The translations under genes and the position numbers were made by a program. The notes below the pieces were generated by a model. That model was not told the origin of the DNA. It saw only the letters and a list, made by a program, of their open reading frames with translations, and made no database searches. 64,000 nt of DNA from a virus: IMG/VR virus record IMGVR_UViG_3300005541_000007, positions 1 to 64,000 of that record; one strand, given 5' to 3'. This document shows positions 1-6,091 of the stretch, piece after piece (position 1 is the stretch's first letter; each line of letters begins with the position of its first letter).

Positions 1-384
1 TATGCTGATCTTCGCAATGCTGATCTTTGCAATGCTAATCTTCGCTATGCTTATCTTCGCTATGCTGATCTTGGCTATGCTGATCTTCGCAATGCTGATC
101 TTTGCAATGCTGATCTTCGCAATGTAAAACTAGACAATACTGTTATTAATTGGCAAAGCCATGATTTACTTGCTGAAATTCTTAGACAAAACGCTGGAGA
201 TTTTGTTGATCGAAGAATGCTTGCTGGATTAATCCTAGTAAGTCGTGATTGGTGTTGGGATAAATTTATTACATTAGAAATTTCTAAAAAGTCTCAATTG
301 TGGGCGTTCAAAACACTAGCTAAATACATTACTGAAAACGATAATCATCCAGAAATTTTGGATCAATATAGGAGTAAAAATTAA
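1..384 (+). CDS. Pentapeptide-repeat protein, 3' part only
   Basis: The gene enters from the left edge in frame 1 and stops at TAA 382-384. The first ~40 residues are back-to-back A(D/N)LR/C/G-type pentapeptides ([15 protein letters not shown]), encoded by 15-bp tandem DNA repeats, and should form a right-handed quadrilateral beta-helix. The last ~85 residues (from VKLDN to RSKN) are non-repetitive, Trp-rich and probably helical, resembling the C-terminal cap seen in phage and bacterial pentapeptide proteins of unknown role. Some family members mimic DNA or protect gyrase, but nothing here shows that. Its stop overlaps the next ATG by one base, so the two are probably co-translated. Confidence 0.85.
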   Translation, partial: YADLRNADLCNANLRYAYLRYADLGYADLRNADLCNADLRNVKLDNTVINWQSHDLLAEILRQNAGDFVDRRMLAGLILVSRDWCWDKFITLEISKKSQLWAFKTLAKYITENDNHPEILDQYRSKN

Positions 385-512
385 TGTGGTATTTATTAGA
401 AAATTTTATGTATTTGTGTTTAATAGTATATATAATTTGTATACTATTTGCAATGTTTGCTGGAATATATTGGATATTTACGGGCAAAAGCTTTACAATA
501 AGAAGGAAATAA
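384..512 (+). CDS. Small single-span membrane protein (42 aa)
   Basis: ATG 384 overlaps the preceding TAA, with GGAG 13 bases upstream. The peptide begins [20 protein letters not shown] and continues hydrophobic to about residue 31, then ends in a short basic tail (TGKSFTIRRK). This is a typical one-pass phage micro-membrane protein with the tail predicted in the cytoplasm. Function is unknown. It is followed two bases later by the next gene, which has its own AGAAGG site. Confidence 0.6.
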   Translation: MWYLLENFMYLCLIVYIICILFAMFAGIYWIFTGKSFTIRRK

Positions 513-513
513 A

Positions 514-840
514 ATGTCTGCTATAGAACAACTACAATATATAACAATTGCTTGGTTAAATGAAATTGAATCTTGTAAAGTAGGAATTAACACGTTTCTA
601 AAAGTATTTCCAACTGGTAAAGCAAAGGTTACTGAAAAGAATGTACTTAAATTTCTAAATTTTCAATCTACTAGTTTTTATACAGATTTAGAAAATAAGA
701 TTTCATTTTTAATATGGTGTCTTTATAATGATATTCCACAAAAAGATTTAGATTTGCTTTCAACAACAAACTCTAATGAGACAAATGCTAAGAATTATAT
801 GTATCTATGGAATACATATGGAGAATATATAGATGAGTAA
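514..840 (+). CDS. Hypothetical protein (108 aa)
   Basis: ATG 514 is preceded by a good AGAAGGAAA ribosome-binding site. The protein is soluble-looking, mixed helical and slightly acidic, with no motif that I recognise. It belongs to the small-gene run 384-1071 and its end overlaps the start of the next ORF (ATG 833). No function is assigned. Confidence 0.7.
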   Translation: MSAIEQLQYITIAWLNEIESCKVGINTFLKVFPTGKAKVTEKNVLKFLNFQSTSFYTDLENKISFLIWCLYNDIPQKDLDLLSTTNSNETNAKNYMYLWNTYGEYIDE

Positions 841-1071
841 AATTTATTTAGTTCATGATTGTAAAGCTATGTTAGAAGATCAATATCTATCGTGGCTTAT
901 ATATGTAACAGAAGAATGTTTGAAAGCAGCTAGATACGGGGAATCTTGTTACATTTCTAAAATACTCCAATAGGGTTTATAAACGATATTATTGAAGCTT
1001 TGAAAGATAAAGGATATACAGTAGTATTTCAAGAAGATGAAATCATTATCTCAGGTTGGAAGGAACTCTAG
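833..1071 (+). pseudogene. Small ORF split by an in-frame TAG
   Basis: ATG 833 overlaps the previous gene and reads 46 residues to TAG at 971-973. The same frame stays open after the TAG for another 32 codons (GFINDIIEALKDKGYTVVF...) to TAG 1069-1071. The two halves together resemble a small phage alpha/beta protein of about 78 residues in which KAAxxGxS is followed by IxxxLxxKGY. This suggests one gene interrupted by a nonsense mutation. Genuine amber readthrough or two separate peptides are alternatives. Other genes here, such as those ending at 20212 and 23722, stop at TAG, which argues against genome-wide recoding. Confidence 0.45.
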
Positions 1072-1106
1072 TTAATATGTGGTGTGTAAAAATAAAGAAT
1101 TTCCAA

Positions 1107-1701
1107 CTTTTAAACCGGAACGGTTTAAATGCGCTAGAATTCTCTTCGAGAATTCAAGTAGAATATATTAAAGATAACTTTTGAATATGCTTCGCAAGGT
1201 ATTTAACCAATTGGTTAAATAGGGATTAATATGGGATTAATATGGGAAAGTACTCCACTGGATTCCACAAAATTCATTTCAATCCCTCTCATTATTTTTA
1301 TTCTAGTAATCACAAAAAAGTGAATTTTTATACAAAAAAGTGAATTCCATTCTCCTATATACAAAGTATTTTATCTATTACACACCACATTAATCCCAAA
1401 CATCACATCAACAGCACTTAATAAAAATAGTTTTGTTTCCTACCGCATGAAAAATAAACAAAATAAAACGATTTGAACCTAAATAAAAATACAATACTCT
1501 TTACAAAGTTCATCTTTTTTTCGGCTCAATAAACTACTCAGACTCAAACACTAGAAAATGTTTTTATTTAACCATGCAAAATATGTCAAACTAACAAAAA
1601 GTTTGATTCAAACGCTAGAAGTTGAATTAACCTTTTTCATTAGTTTGAACTTGGATTCTCGAAGAGAATCCTAGCGCATTTAAACCATTCTGGTTTAAAA
1701 G
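1107..1701. repeat. 595-bp segment bounded by 52-nt covarying inverted repeats
   Basis: Left arm 1107-1158 and right arm 1650-1701 are reverse complements with only 4 mismatches in 52. Each arm contains two hairpins. The left arm has TTTAAACCG-gaa-CGGTTTAAA and GAATTCTC-ttc-GAGAATTC. The right arm has GGATTCTC-gaa-GAGAATCC and TTTAAACCA-ttc-TGGTTTAAA. All four mismatches are compensatory (G-C versus A-T in each stem), so pairing has been kept while sequence changed. The 491-bp interior has no gene. A MITE-like element, a hairpin-ended transposon remnant, or a structured regulatory/replication element are all possible. Confidence 0.75.
1201..1220. repeat. Perfect 20-bp palindrome
   Basis: ATTTAACCAATTGGTTAAAT is perfectly self-complementary. 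It lies inside the inverted-repeat element and shares the TTTAA(A)CC half-site with the arm hairpins, so it may bind the same factor. It is immediately followed by two tandem copies of GGGATTAATAT. Confidence 0.7.
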
Positions 1702-2321
1702 AGAAAGTAATTCTTACTAAATGATACTACTACCACCTAGTTCACATTAATTTCGGCTCAGCATTATATAAGAAGATAGCAACCCATCAGTAGTAATTAA
1801 TTTCGGCCCAGCAAATCTTTTTCCACGATCATGTAAAATATGTTATACTTCGTAATGTCGTTTGACATAATCATTTGCTCAAACGTAAAAACGAATTCAA
1901 CTAGCTTGCTACAATGTTGCAATAAAGAACTGATTAACATTTGTCTACTATGTTGGAACAAACAGTGAATTGAACGTTATAGACTCAAGTAGGCAATTGA
2001 GCCCTATAGACTCAAGATTTAGACCCTGGTAAAATTACCTGTTTGTTAGGTTCAAACTTGATTTAGTTTTCTCAGGTTGGGAAGATTCGGAATTATCTCG
2101 AATACAATTCTCATTGCATCCGCCCGTGGGAAAAGCGAATATCGAATCAGACAGCAGGGACTGAAGCTAGGACTTCCGATACGACGGAATAAACGGGTAA
2201 CACCAGCGCGAAGTGAGCGCACCTAGTACGAACCGAACCGGCATAGTTAAACTCCTGCTCACCGTGAGCATTTAATCCCAAAGTGCATCTCAGCCCGAAC
2301 GGTTCGCAAGATACGATTTAC

Positions 2322-2426
2322 GACGTTTCAGCCGCACCTTTAGTTATTCAAGGTGGCCGCTAAAGGCCCGTAGTCTACGCTCAACCTGTGGATCATGGGA
2401 AGAGTATTGGTAGAGGCTGAAACGTC
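2322..2426. ncRNA. Candidate structured RNA closed by a 12-bp stem
   Basis: GACGTTTCAGCC (2322-2333) pairs perfectly with GGCTGAAACGTC (2415-2426). Inside are CACCTT/AAGGTG (about 2335-2355) and further short stems (GCC/GGC, CGTA/TACG). The multi-stem layout, the lack of a gene and its position 70 nt before a coding block suggest an RNA element or leader. I do not recognise a known family, and strand is not determined. Confidence 0.4.
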
Positions 2427-2476
2427 ACACTGTCAAACGTAGCGCTCGGAATGACCAATTCTAAGCGTGACTCACA

Positions 2477-2491
2477 ATCCCTTGGAGGGAT
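2477..2491 (+). promoter_or_regulatory. Hairpin holding the ribosome-binding site of the 2497 gene
   Basis: ATCCCT-tgg-AGGGAT forms a 6-bp hairpin, and the Shine-Dalgarno GGAGGG lies in its loop and 3' strand, 5 bases before ATG 2497. Folding would hide the site, so initiation may be conditional. The adjacent 12-mer CGTGACTCACAA (from 2465) recurs at about 3440 before the 3491 gene. Confidence 0.4.
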
Positions 2492-2496
2492 GAAAC

Positions 2497-2859
2497 ATGA
2501 AGTATCTCGTAATGCTCGAATGTGAGCAGTCAGAAGCAACGCACCGAATGTCATACACCGCGATTGACAATCCTTACCGAAAGTTAATCGCAACCTGTGA
2601 TAGTTGGGATGATGCAGCAACAATCAAAAGGTTGCTAAATCAGACTTGTAACACTAATTATCGTTATCAGTACAACGAGGAAACCAGTTATACGCCTATT
2701 GTCAAAACGTGGAATATCCTGTGCGATAGCGCGGTAATTGCAACTAACCTTGCAAGTGAGGATCATGCTTTAGGACTGTTAAACAGTTTGTTAGCACTAA
2801 TTCAATGCGGGGATGCGATTCAACCGAATCACTTTTACTTACGTGAGGTTAGACAATGA
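2497..2859 (+). CDS. Hypothetical protein (120 aa), first of a GC-shifted block
   Basis: Starts at ATG 2497 after GGAGGG. It looks like a compact alpha/beta protein (MKYLVMLECEQSEATHRMSY...) with a long helical C-terminal half; no motif is recognised. Codon use is visibly richer in G and C than in genes to the right. Its stop overlaps the next gene (ATGA at 2856-2859), so it heads a translationally coupled chain of small genes, 2497-3390. Confidence 0.7.
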   Translation: MKYLVMLECEQSEATHRMSYTAIDNPYRKLIATCDSWDDAATIKRLLNQTCNTNYRYQYNEETSYTPIVKTWNILCDSAVIATNLASEDHALGLLNSLLALIQCGDAIQPNHFYLREVRQ

Positions 2860-3056
2860 ACGAATTAATCAACGTTCCAAAATTCCTACTTGACATGAAC
2901 TTAGGAATGCTCGCTTCACGTGTACCGGCAATTGTAGTATCTGAGATGCTTCTAGCATCGTCAATGCTTTTTGCCGGTCAAGTCACAGATTCAATAGAGG
3001 ATGCTCGCAAACTGTCCCATCAGTGGTTAACGACTGCTAAGGATATGTTGCAATAA
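2856..3056 (+). CDS. Hypothetical small protein (66 aa)
   Basis: ATG 2856 overlaps the previous TGA (ATGA). The middle is moderately hydrophobic (VPAIVVSEMLLASSMLFAG, residues about 23-42) and could be a weak membrane segment or an amphipathic helix; the C-terminus is helical and polar. No family is recognised. The stop TAA 3054-3056 shares its last A with ATG 3056 of the following ORF. Confidence 0.6.
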   Translation: MNELINVPKFLLDMNLGMLASRVPAIVVSEMLLASSMLFAGQVTDSIEDARKLSHQWLTTAKDMLQ

Positions 3057-3193
3057 TGTATCCAAAATGGAAGTCAACTTATCATCAGCGAATCAGGAAG
3101 CAACAACTAGCACTCAAACGAATGCTGGCCGAAACTCAAGATTCGATCAAACGTTGCGATTTGCTTCTATTGAAGCAAAGGTTGGCAAAATGA
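3056..3193 (+). CDS. Basic helical micro-protein (45 aa)
   Basis: ATG 3056 overlaps the preceding stop as TAATG. The product, beginning MYPKWKSTYHQRIRKQQLAL, is strongly basic and predicted to be a continuous helix with a Leu-rich end (RCDLLLLKQRLAK), suggesting a nucleic-acid or partner-binding coiled coil. It ends in TGA inside ATGA (3190-3193), which starts the next gene. I prefer this reading to a longer ORF from ATG 3067 in the other frame, because it keeps an unbroken chain of start/stop overlaps. Confidence 0.5.
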   Translation: MYPKWKSTYHQRIRKQQLALKRMLAETQDSIKRCDLLLLKQRLAK

Positions 3194-3390
3194 ACGACCT
3201 TTACAATGGCGTTTCTTTAGCCTGGCTCAGGACTCGCCGAGATTCAATTACTAGGACCATTAAAGGACCGTTGCTCCATGAACTTAACAAGGAACTTGGT
3301 GCGATCAAGCTTGAAATTGCCGAGAGGTCTATTCGAGATAACCACGAAGCGTACAAGCGCCGAGCATGGTTATCAGGCAGGTTTATCTAA
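3190..3390 (+). CDS. Hypothetical protein (66 aa)
   Basis: Begins at ATG 3190, overlapping the stop of the 45-aa gene (ATGA), although the frame extends upstream to ATG 3067. The protein, starting MNDLYNGVSLAWLRTRRDSI, is basic and helical throughout, with a Leu/Ile heptad-like stretch (LLHELNKELGAIKLEIAER). It could be a small DNA-binding or structural helper; no family is recognised. It is followed by the short hairpin GCCCgtaaaGGGC (3394-3406). Confidence 0.55.
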   Translation: MNDLYNGVSLAWLRTRRDSITRTIKGPLLHELNKELGAIKLEIAERSIRDNHEAYKRRAWLSGRFI

Positions 3391-3490
3391 ACAGGCCCGT
3401 AAAGGGCTCTAATTGACTCACTGTAACGTTTCACACTGAGACGTGACTCACAACACGCGCATAGCGTTATCTATGCAAGGAATAAACAAT

Positions 3491-3736
3491 ATGGCAGGAC
3501 GACCTAAAACTGATCGAAACTTCAAGCGACAGACCGTATATCACGGTCTGGGACTTGTGATTGTGACCGTGCTATCCAATGAGGATATGACGCTCACGAT
3601 CAAAACGGCAAGCGGTGACCAGGAAGTCAGCTACACGCAACCGATTCCCTTCACCACTAGCGCAACTGACGGCTACGTGGAAGCTGTCGGTAGCAAATGG
3701 GCAGCAGAGGCCAGCAAGGGCAAGAAGGCGGCTTAG
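3491..3736 (+). CDS. Hypothetical protein (81 aa) with basic N-terminus
   Basis: I place the start at ATG 3491 (MAGRPKTDRNFKRQ...) because AAGGA lies 9 bases before it; the frame also has an upstream ATG at 3443 without a site. The N-terminus is basic with a GRP motif reminiscent of AT-hook-like DNA contacts. The middle is beta-strand-rich and the tail is Ala/Lys-rich (ASKGKKAA). A small nucleoid or accessory protein is conceivable but unproven. A hairpin (GCATAG/CTATGC, about 3458-3475) precedes the ribosome-binding site. Confidence 0.65.
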   Translation: MAGRPKTDRNFKRQTVYHGLGLVIVTVLSNEDMTLTIKTASGDQEVSYTQPIPFTTSATDGYVEAVGSKWAAEASKGKKAA

Positions 3737-3958
3737 ACGGGCATCCTCGCAATGCTATGTCTATACTGGATTGTGCGAAACATGATTCGGTCAGGCATAG
3801 CACGCTCTAACGAGTACCTCCGTCGCTATAAAAGGTGATGGAGGTACTACGGTACTGGGTATCGAGTGGATGCGGTCATGAGTACTACCCTCCGGGCCAT
3901 TGTTGTCTCTGTCATATAACTACTATATTTTTCATTTATAAACGAGTGGTTTATATAT
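3737..3958. other. Intergenic with a long hairpin
   Basis: The gap between the plus-strand block and the convergent minus-strand gene holds an imperfect hairpin at 3814-3847. GTACCTCC pairs with GGAGGTAC and the stem is extended inward by G-U-containing pairs. There is no T-run, so it is not a standard terminator, but its place between convergent genes fits an end-of-transcript structure. Base composition falls back to AT-rich after about 3900. Confidence 0.45.
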
Positions 3959-4882
3959 CTATACCGTATCTTTCAAAAATTTTTCAGAATATTTTTTAGC
4001 AATATCTTCAAGACTCATACCCATCTTAATATATTTAGCTATACTAGCTGAAGAATATCCTATACGTTTATCTCTTCCCCATACACTTAAAGGTTTAGTT
4101 TCTCCAAAACCTGTTATATTATTATTTGTGTATATATTCCATGCTTGTTCTGATTTAGGTATAAATTTGCAATTATCAGGATAATAACCCAAATCATTAT
4201 CTTTCCTTTCTATGGTTAGTCCTTTCTCATATCCATTCTCTAGCGCCCAAGTGATGAAATTATTTATATCTAACCATTCTTCACAAATAGTAATTCCTTT
4301 TGCTGCATAGGCTTTACTTCTATTTGGATCGTTATAATTTGGGTTACATCTGATCTTCATCGAATTTAACTTTGTAGCAAGGTCTGGATATTGCATTCTC
4401 AAGGTTGGTGGTTTTGGTTCTTTAACCGGTACTTCTTTTCTAATACTATCATAATAATCTTCCCGTGTTAAATATATTGCATTATTAGAATCCAAAGGAA
4501 GTGTTATATCTTTTCTAGCTAGAACCTTTTCTTTTTCATATCCATTACTAAATGCCCATTCAGCAAATGTATCCCAATCCTCTAACCATTCCTTACATAC
4601 TTCATAGCTCTTCTTTTTTAAGAGTATCCATATATGATATAGAGATATATTTTCGGGTGCTGTAGAAATGTACTTATATCTATTTTCTAAAAGTCCACAA
4701 CCACAACTTTTAAACTCTCCTTTCATGAGATTGGGTTTATTCACCCATTTAACAGTTCCACAATCACATTCAACTTCTACATATTGTGAATGCGATTTAG
4801 GGTTATTGGGATTAGCATGTCTAACTTCACTCTTTCCAGTAGCTACTAGTTTACCGAATCGTTTTCCTCTGATTTTTGTCAT
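3959..4882 (-). CDS. Homing-endonuclease-like protein with CxC zinc motif
   Basis: A 307-residue protein. It begins with the KRFGKLVATGKSE box and a CxC...CxC pair (Cys39/41 and 60/62), as in phage proteins with an N-terminal zinc-binding module. It then carries two copies of W-x2-F-x2-WA-x3-GY. The second is followed by LTIERKDNDLGYYPDNCKFI and SEQAWN, the signature of the GY.P.NC.(W/F) family of phage selfish endonucleases/DNA-binding proteins, often annotated with HNH or AP2 parts. The C-terminus (SASIAKYIKMGMSLEDIAKK) looks like a helix-turn-helix or NUMOD-type repeat. It stands alone on the minus strand and probably inserts into or near other genes. Catalytic residues are not certain. 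Confidence 0.65.
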   Translation of the reverse strand: MTKIRGKRFGKLVATGKSEVRHANPNNPKSHSQYVEVECDCGTVKWVNKPNLMKGEFKSCGCGLLENRYKYISTAPENISLYHIWILLKKKSYEVCKEWLEDWDTFAEWAFSNGYEKEKVLARKDITLPLDSNNAIYLTREDYYDSIRKEVPVKEPKPPTLRMQYPDLATKLNSMKIRCNPNYNDPNRSKAYAAKGITICEEWLDINNFITWALENGYEKGLTIERKDNDLGYYPDNCKFIPKSEQAWNIYTNNNITGFGETKPLSVWGRDKRIGYSSASIAKYIKMGMSLEDIAKKYSEKFLKDTV

Positions 4883-4888
4883 GTTGAT

Positions 4889-4894
4889 AGTATA
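4889..4894 (-). promoter_or_regulatory. -10 element giving a predicted leaderless mRNA
   Basis: On the minus strand TATACT is followed by six bases and then ATG 4882, so a start site seven bases after the -10 falls on the A of the start codon. There is no Shine-Dalgarno site. The same geometry recurs before many genes in this window. Confidence 0.55.
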
Positions 4895-5035
4895 GCATAT
4901 TTACCACTCGTTTGTATATACTTAGAAGACATGTTCCTAAAATTTTTCAAACATAAAGATTAGGTAAACTAATGTTTTATACCTAGAAAAAATAACTTAA
5001 TCATCATATACTTTAAAAAATTTTCCTAAAAAATT

Positions 5036-5293
5036 TTACACCAATATTAGTCGTTTAGGCCAATCATATAAAATTGCTATAAGGTATCTCGTGAAAGAAC
5101 GAAAGATTATAATGGGCCATAGATTGCTTGATACTACGAGTTGTTTAGTTTTTACTTGTTTAATTGTTCTAGGAATATAATAAAAGAGTGTTGTAACGGT
5201 TTCTATAATAAATCCTACAGTCCAGTAAATAAGCAGTATCTTACCAAGTGGAAGTTGATAGTGAATATTTATTGGAATAGTAAAATTAAACAT
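5036..5293 (-). CDS. Membrane protein (85 aa)
   Basis: Start taken at ATG 5293 (MFNFTIPINIHYQL...), with ATG 5302 as an alternative. A hydrophobic span at about residues 18-38 (GKILLIYWTVGFIIETVTTL) is followed by a basic stretch and a second amphipathic or membrane segment near LWPIIIFRSFTRYLIAILY. Two membrane segments with a basic loop suggest a small inner-membrane protein. It overlaps the 27-aa membrane peptide upstream and may form a pair with it. Function is unknown. Confidence 0.5.
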   Translation of the reverse strand: MFNFTIPINIHYQLPLGKILLIYWTVGFIIETVTTLFYYIPRTIKQVKTKQLVVSSNLWPIIIFRSFTRYLIAILYDWPKRLILV

Positions 5294-5369
5294 CTTTATC
5301 ATCTGAATTAAACCATAGGTATATTTCTAATAGGATTAAAATTATGAATATAATTAGCCAGTAGTACAT
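5286..5369 (-). CDS. 27-residue membrane micropeptide
   Basis: ATG 5369 opens a short frame beginning MYYWLIIFIILILLEIYLWF and ending NSDDKDV, a single hydrophobic span with an acidic tail. It overlaps the start of the 5293 gene by eight bases. There is no strong ribosome-binding site, so it is only a candidate. The extreme hydrophobicity followed by a polar tail is what supports it. Confidence 0.35.
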   Translation of the reverse strand: MYYWLIIFIILILLEIYLWFNSDDKDV

Positions 5370-5386
5370 TGGAAAAGTTTACCATT

Positions 5387-5968
5387 TTATTTATGATGAT
5401 CTACCGGTTTAAAAGTTTTCTTTGAAAGAATTTCTTTAACTTGGTTATAAGATATTGGGAAATATTTAGGCGTTACAGCGTCTAATCCTACGTCCATAGA
5501 TAATGCATTAGGATCATCTGGTAGATTACCATGACTGTGCCCATACAAGCTGTAAGAAAAATAATGTTGTTTATTCCACGTTCTCATTGCATAGTGTGAA
5601 AGAGTAATTGGTTGATATTTACCATTAAGAGCATCTTTATCTAATACTTTAATTTCTAGGTAAGAAGAATGAATTGATTTAAATAATGGTTGGATTTTAG
5701 TGTCTTGAAGTTTATCATGGTTTCCTTTAATAAGGATTATTTGCCCATTAAGTTGTTTTCTAATTCTTTCCCATTCATTAAAGTTACCAAAGCAAAAATC
5801 CCCTAGATGAAATACTAGATCGGCGGGGGAGACTTTAGTATTCCAGTTCTTGATTAAGGTTTGATTCATTTCTTCAGTAGTAGCAAACCCCCGAATATTA
5901 GAACAGAATTTATGGCTAAAATGCGTGTCGCTTACTAGATATAGATTTCTATGATTTTCTATGGTCAT
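5387..5968 (-). CDS. Calcineurin-like metallophosphoesterase
   Basis: A 193-residue protein with the full metallophosphoesterase motif set: SDTHFSH (residues about 13-19), LGDF, KGNHD, an SHYA box and a final GHSHG. These residues bind two metal ions in the family and hydrolyse phosphodiesters or phosphomonoesters; phage members are of uncertain substrate. The start ATG 5968 has GGGGA upstream, and a TTGACA-17-TATACT promoter sits just before it, so this gene has a short normal leader. Size is typical of the small single-domain phage/bacterial subfamily. Confidence 0.88.
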   Translation of the reverse strand: MTIENHRNLYLVSDTHFSHKFCSNIRGFATTEEMNQTLIKNWNTKVSPADLVFHLGDFCFGNFNEWERIRKQLNGQIILIKGNHDKLQDTKIQPLFKSIHSSYLEIKVLDKDALNGKYQPITLSHYAMRTWNKQHYFSYSLYGHSHGNLPDDPNALSMDVGLDAVTPKYFPISYNQVKEILSKKTFKPVDHHK

Positions 5969-5987
5969 AAATTTCCCCTGTAGCTGT

Positions 5988-6016
5988 AGTATACCTTAGT
6001 AGTAATTTTTTGTCAA
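5988..6016 (-). promoter_or_regulatory. Sigma70-type promoter for the 5968 phosphoesterase
   Basis: Minus strand: TTGACA (6016-6011), 17-base spacer ending AAGG, TATACT (5993-5988). It reads toward ATG 5968 with a leader of about 13 nt that includes GGGGA. Confidence 0.7.
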
Positions 6017-6091
6017 GTCTGCCCGGTGGGACGTGATTTATTGATATTTACGTCCTACAGGTGATTTACTAGAAATATCATATTTACCCCC

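Larger units (their letters stand above)
1072..2496. other. Noncoding region rich in palindromes
   Basis: About 1.4 kb without a convincing gene on either strand. It holds the 52-nt inverted-repeat pair (1107-1158 and 1650-1701), a perfect 20-bp palindrome at 1201-1220, a tandem 11-mer GGGATTAATAT (1222-1243), three copies of TTTCGGCYCA (1519, 1751, 1801), the 12-mer TTGTCTACTATG at 1941 that recurs at 29341, and a stem-closed element at 2322-2426. Base composition rises sharply in GC from about 2080. It could be a regulatory hub, a replication region or a remnant of a mobile element. Confidence 0.6.

Noticed and set aside
1-150. 15-bp direct repeats as a possible CRISPR or minisatellite
   Set aside because: They are in-frame codon repeats of a pentapeptide-repeat protein.
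833-1071. Genome-wide amber recoding
   Set aside because: Other genes here end at TAG in sensible places (for example 20212 and 23722), and TGA and TAA are also used as stops.
2233-2258. Resemblance of AGTACGAACCG... to the 23S rRNA sarcin-ricin loop
   Set aside because: Only about eight contiguous bases match (AGTACGA) and the following GAGAGGACC is not present; surrounding sequence is not rRNA.
2393-2623. Minus-strand 76-aa ORF
   Set aside because: Overlaps the well-initiated 2497 gene and the stem-closed element, with no start signals or recognisable protein.
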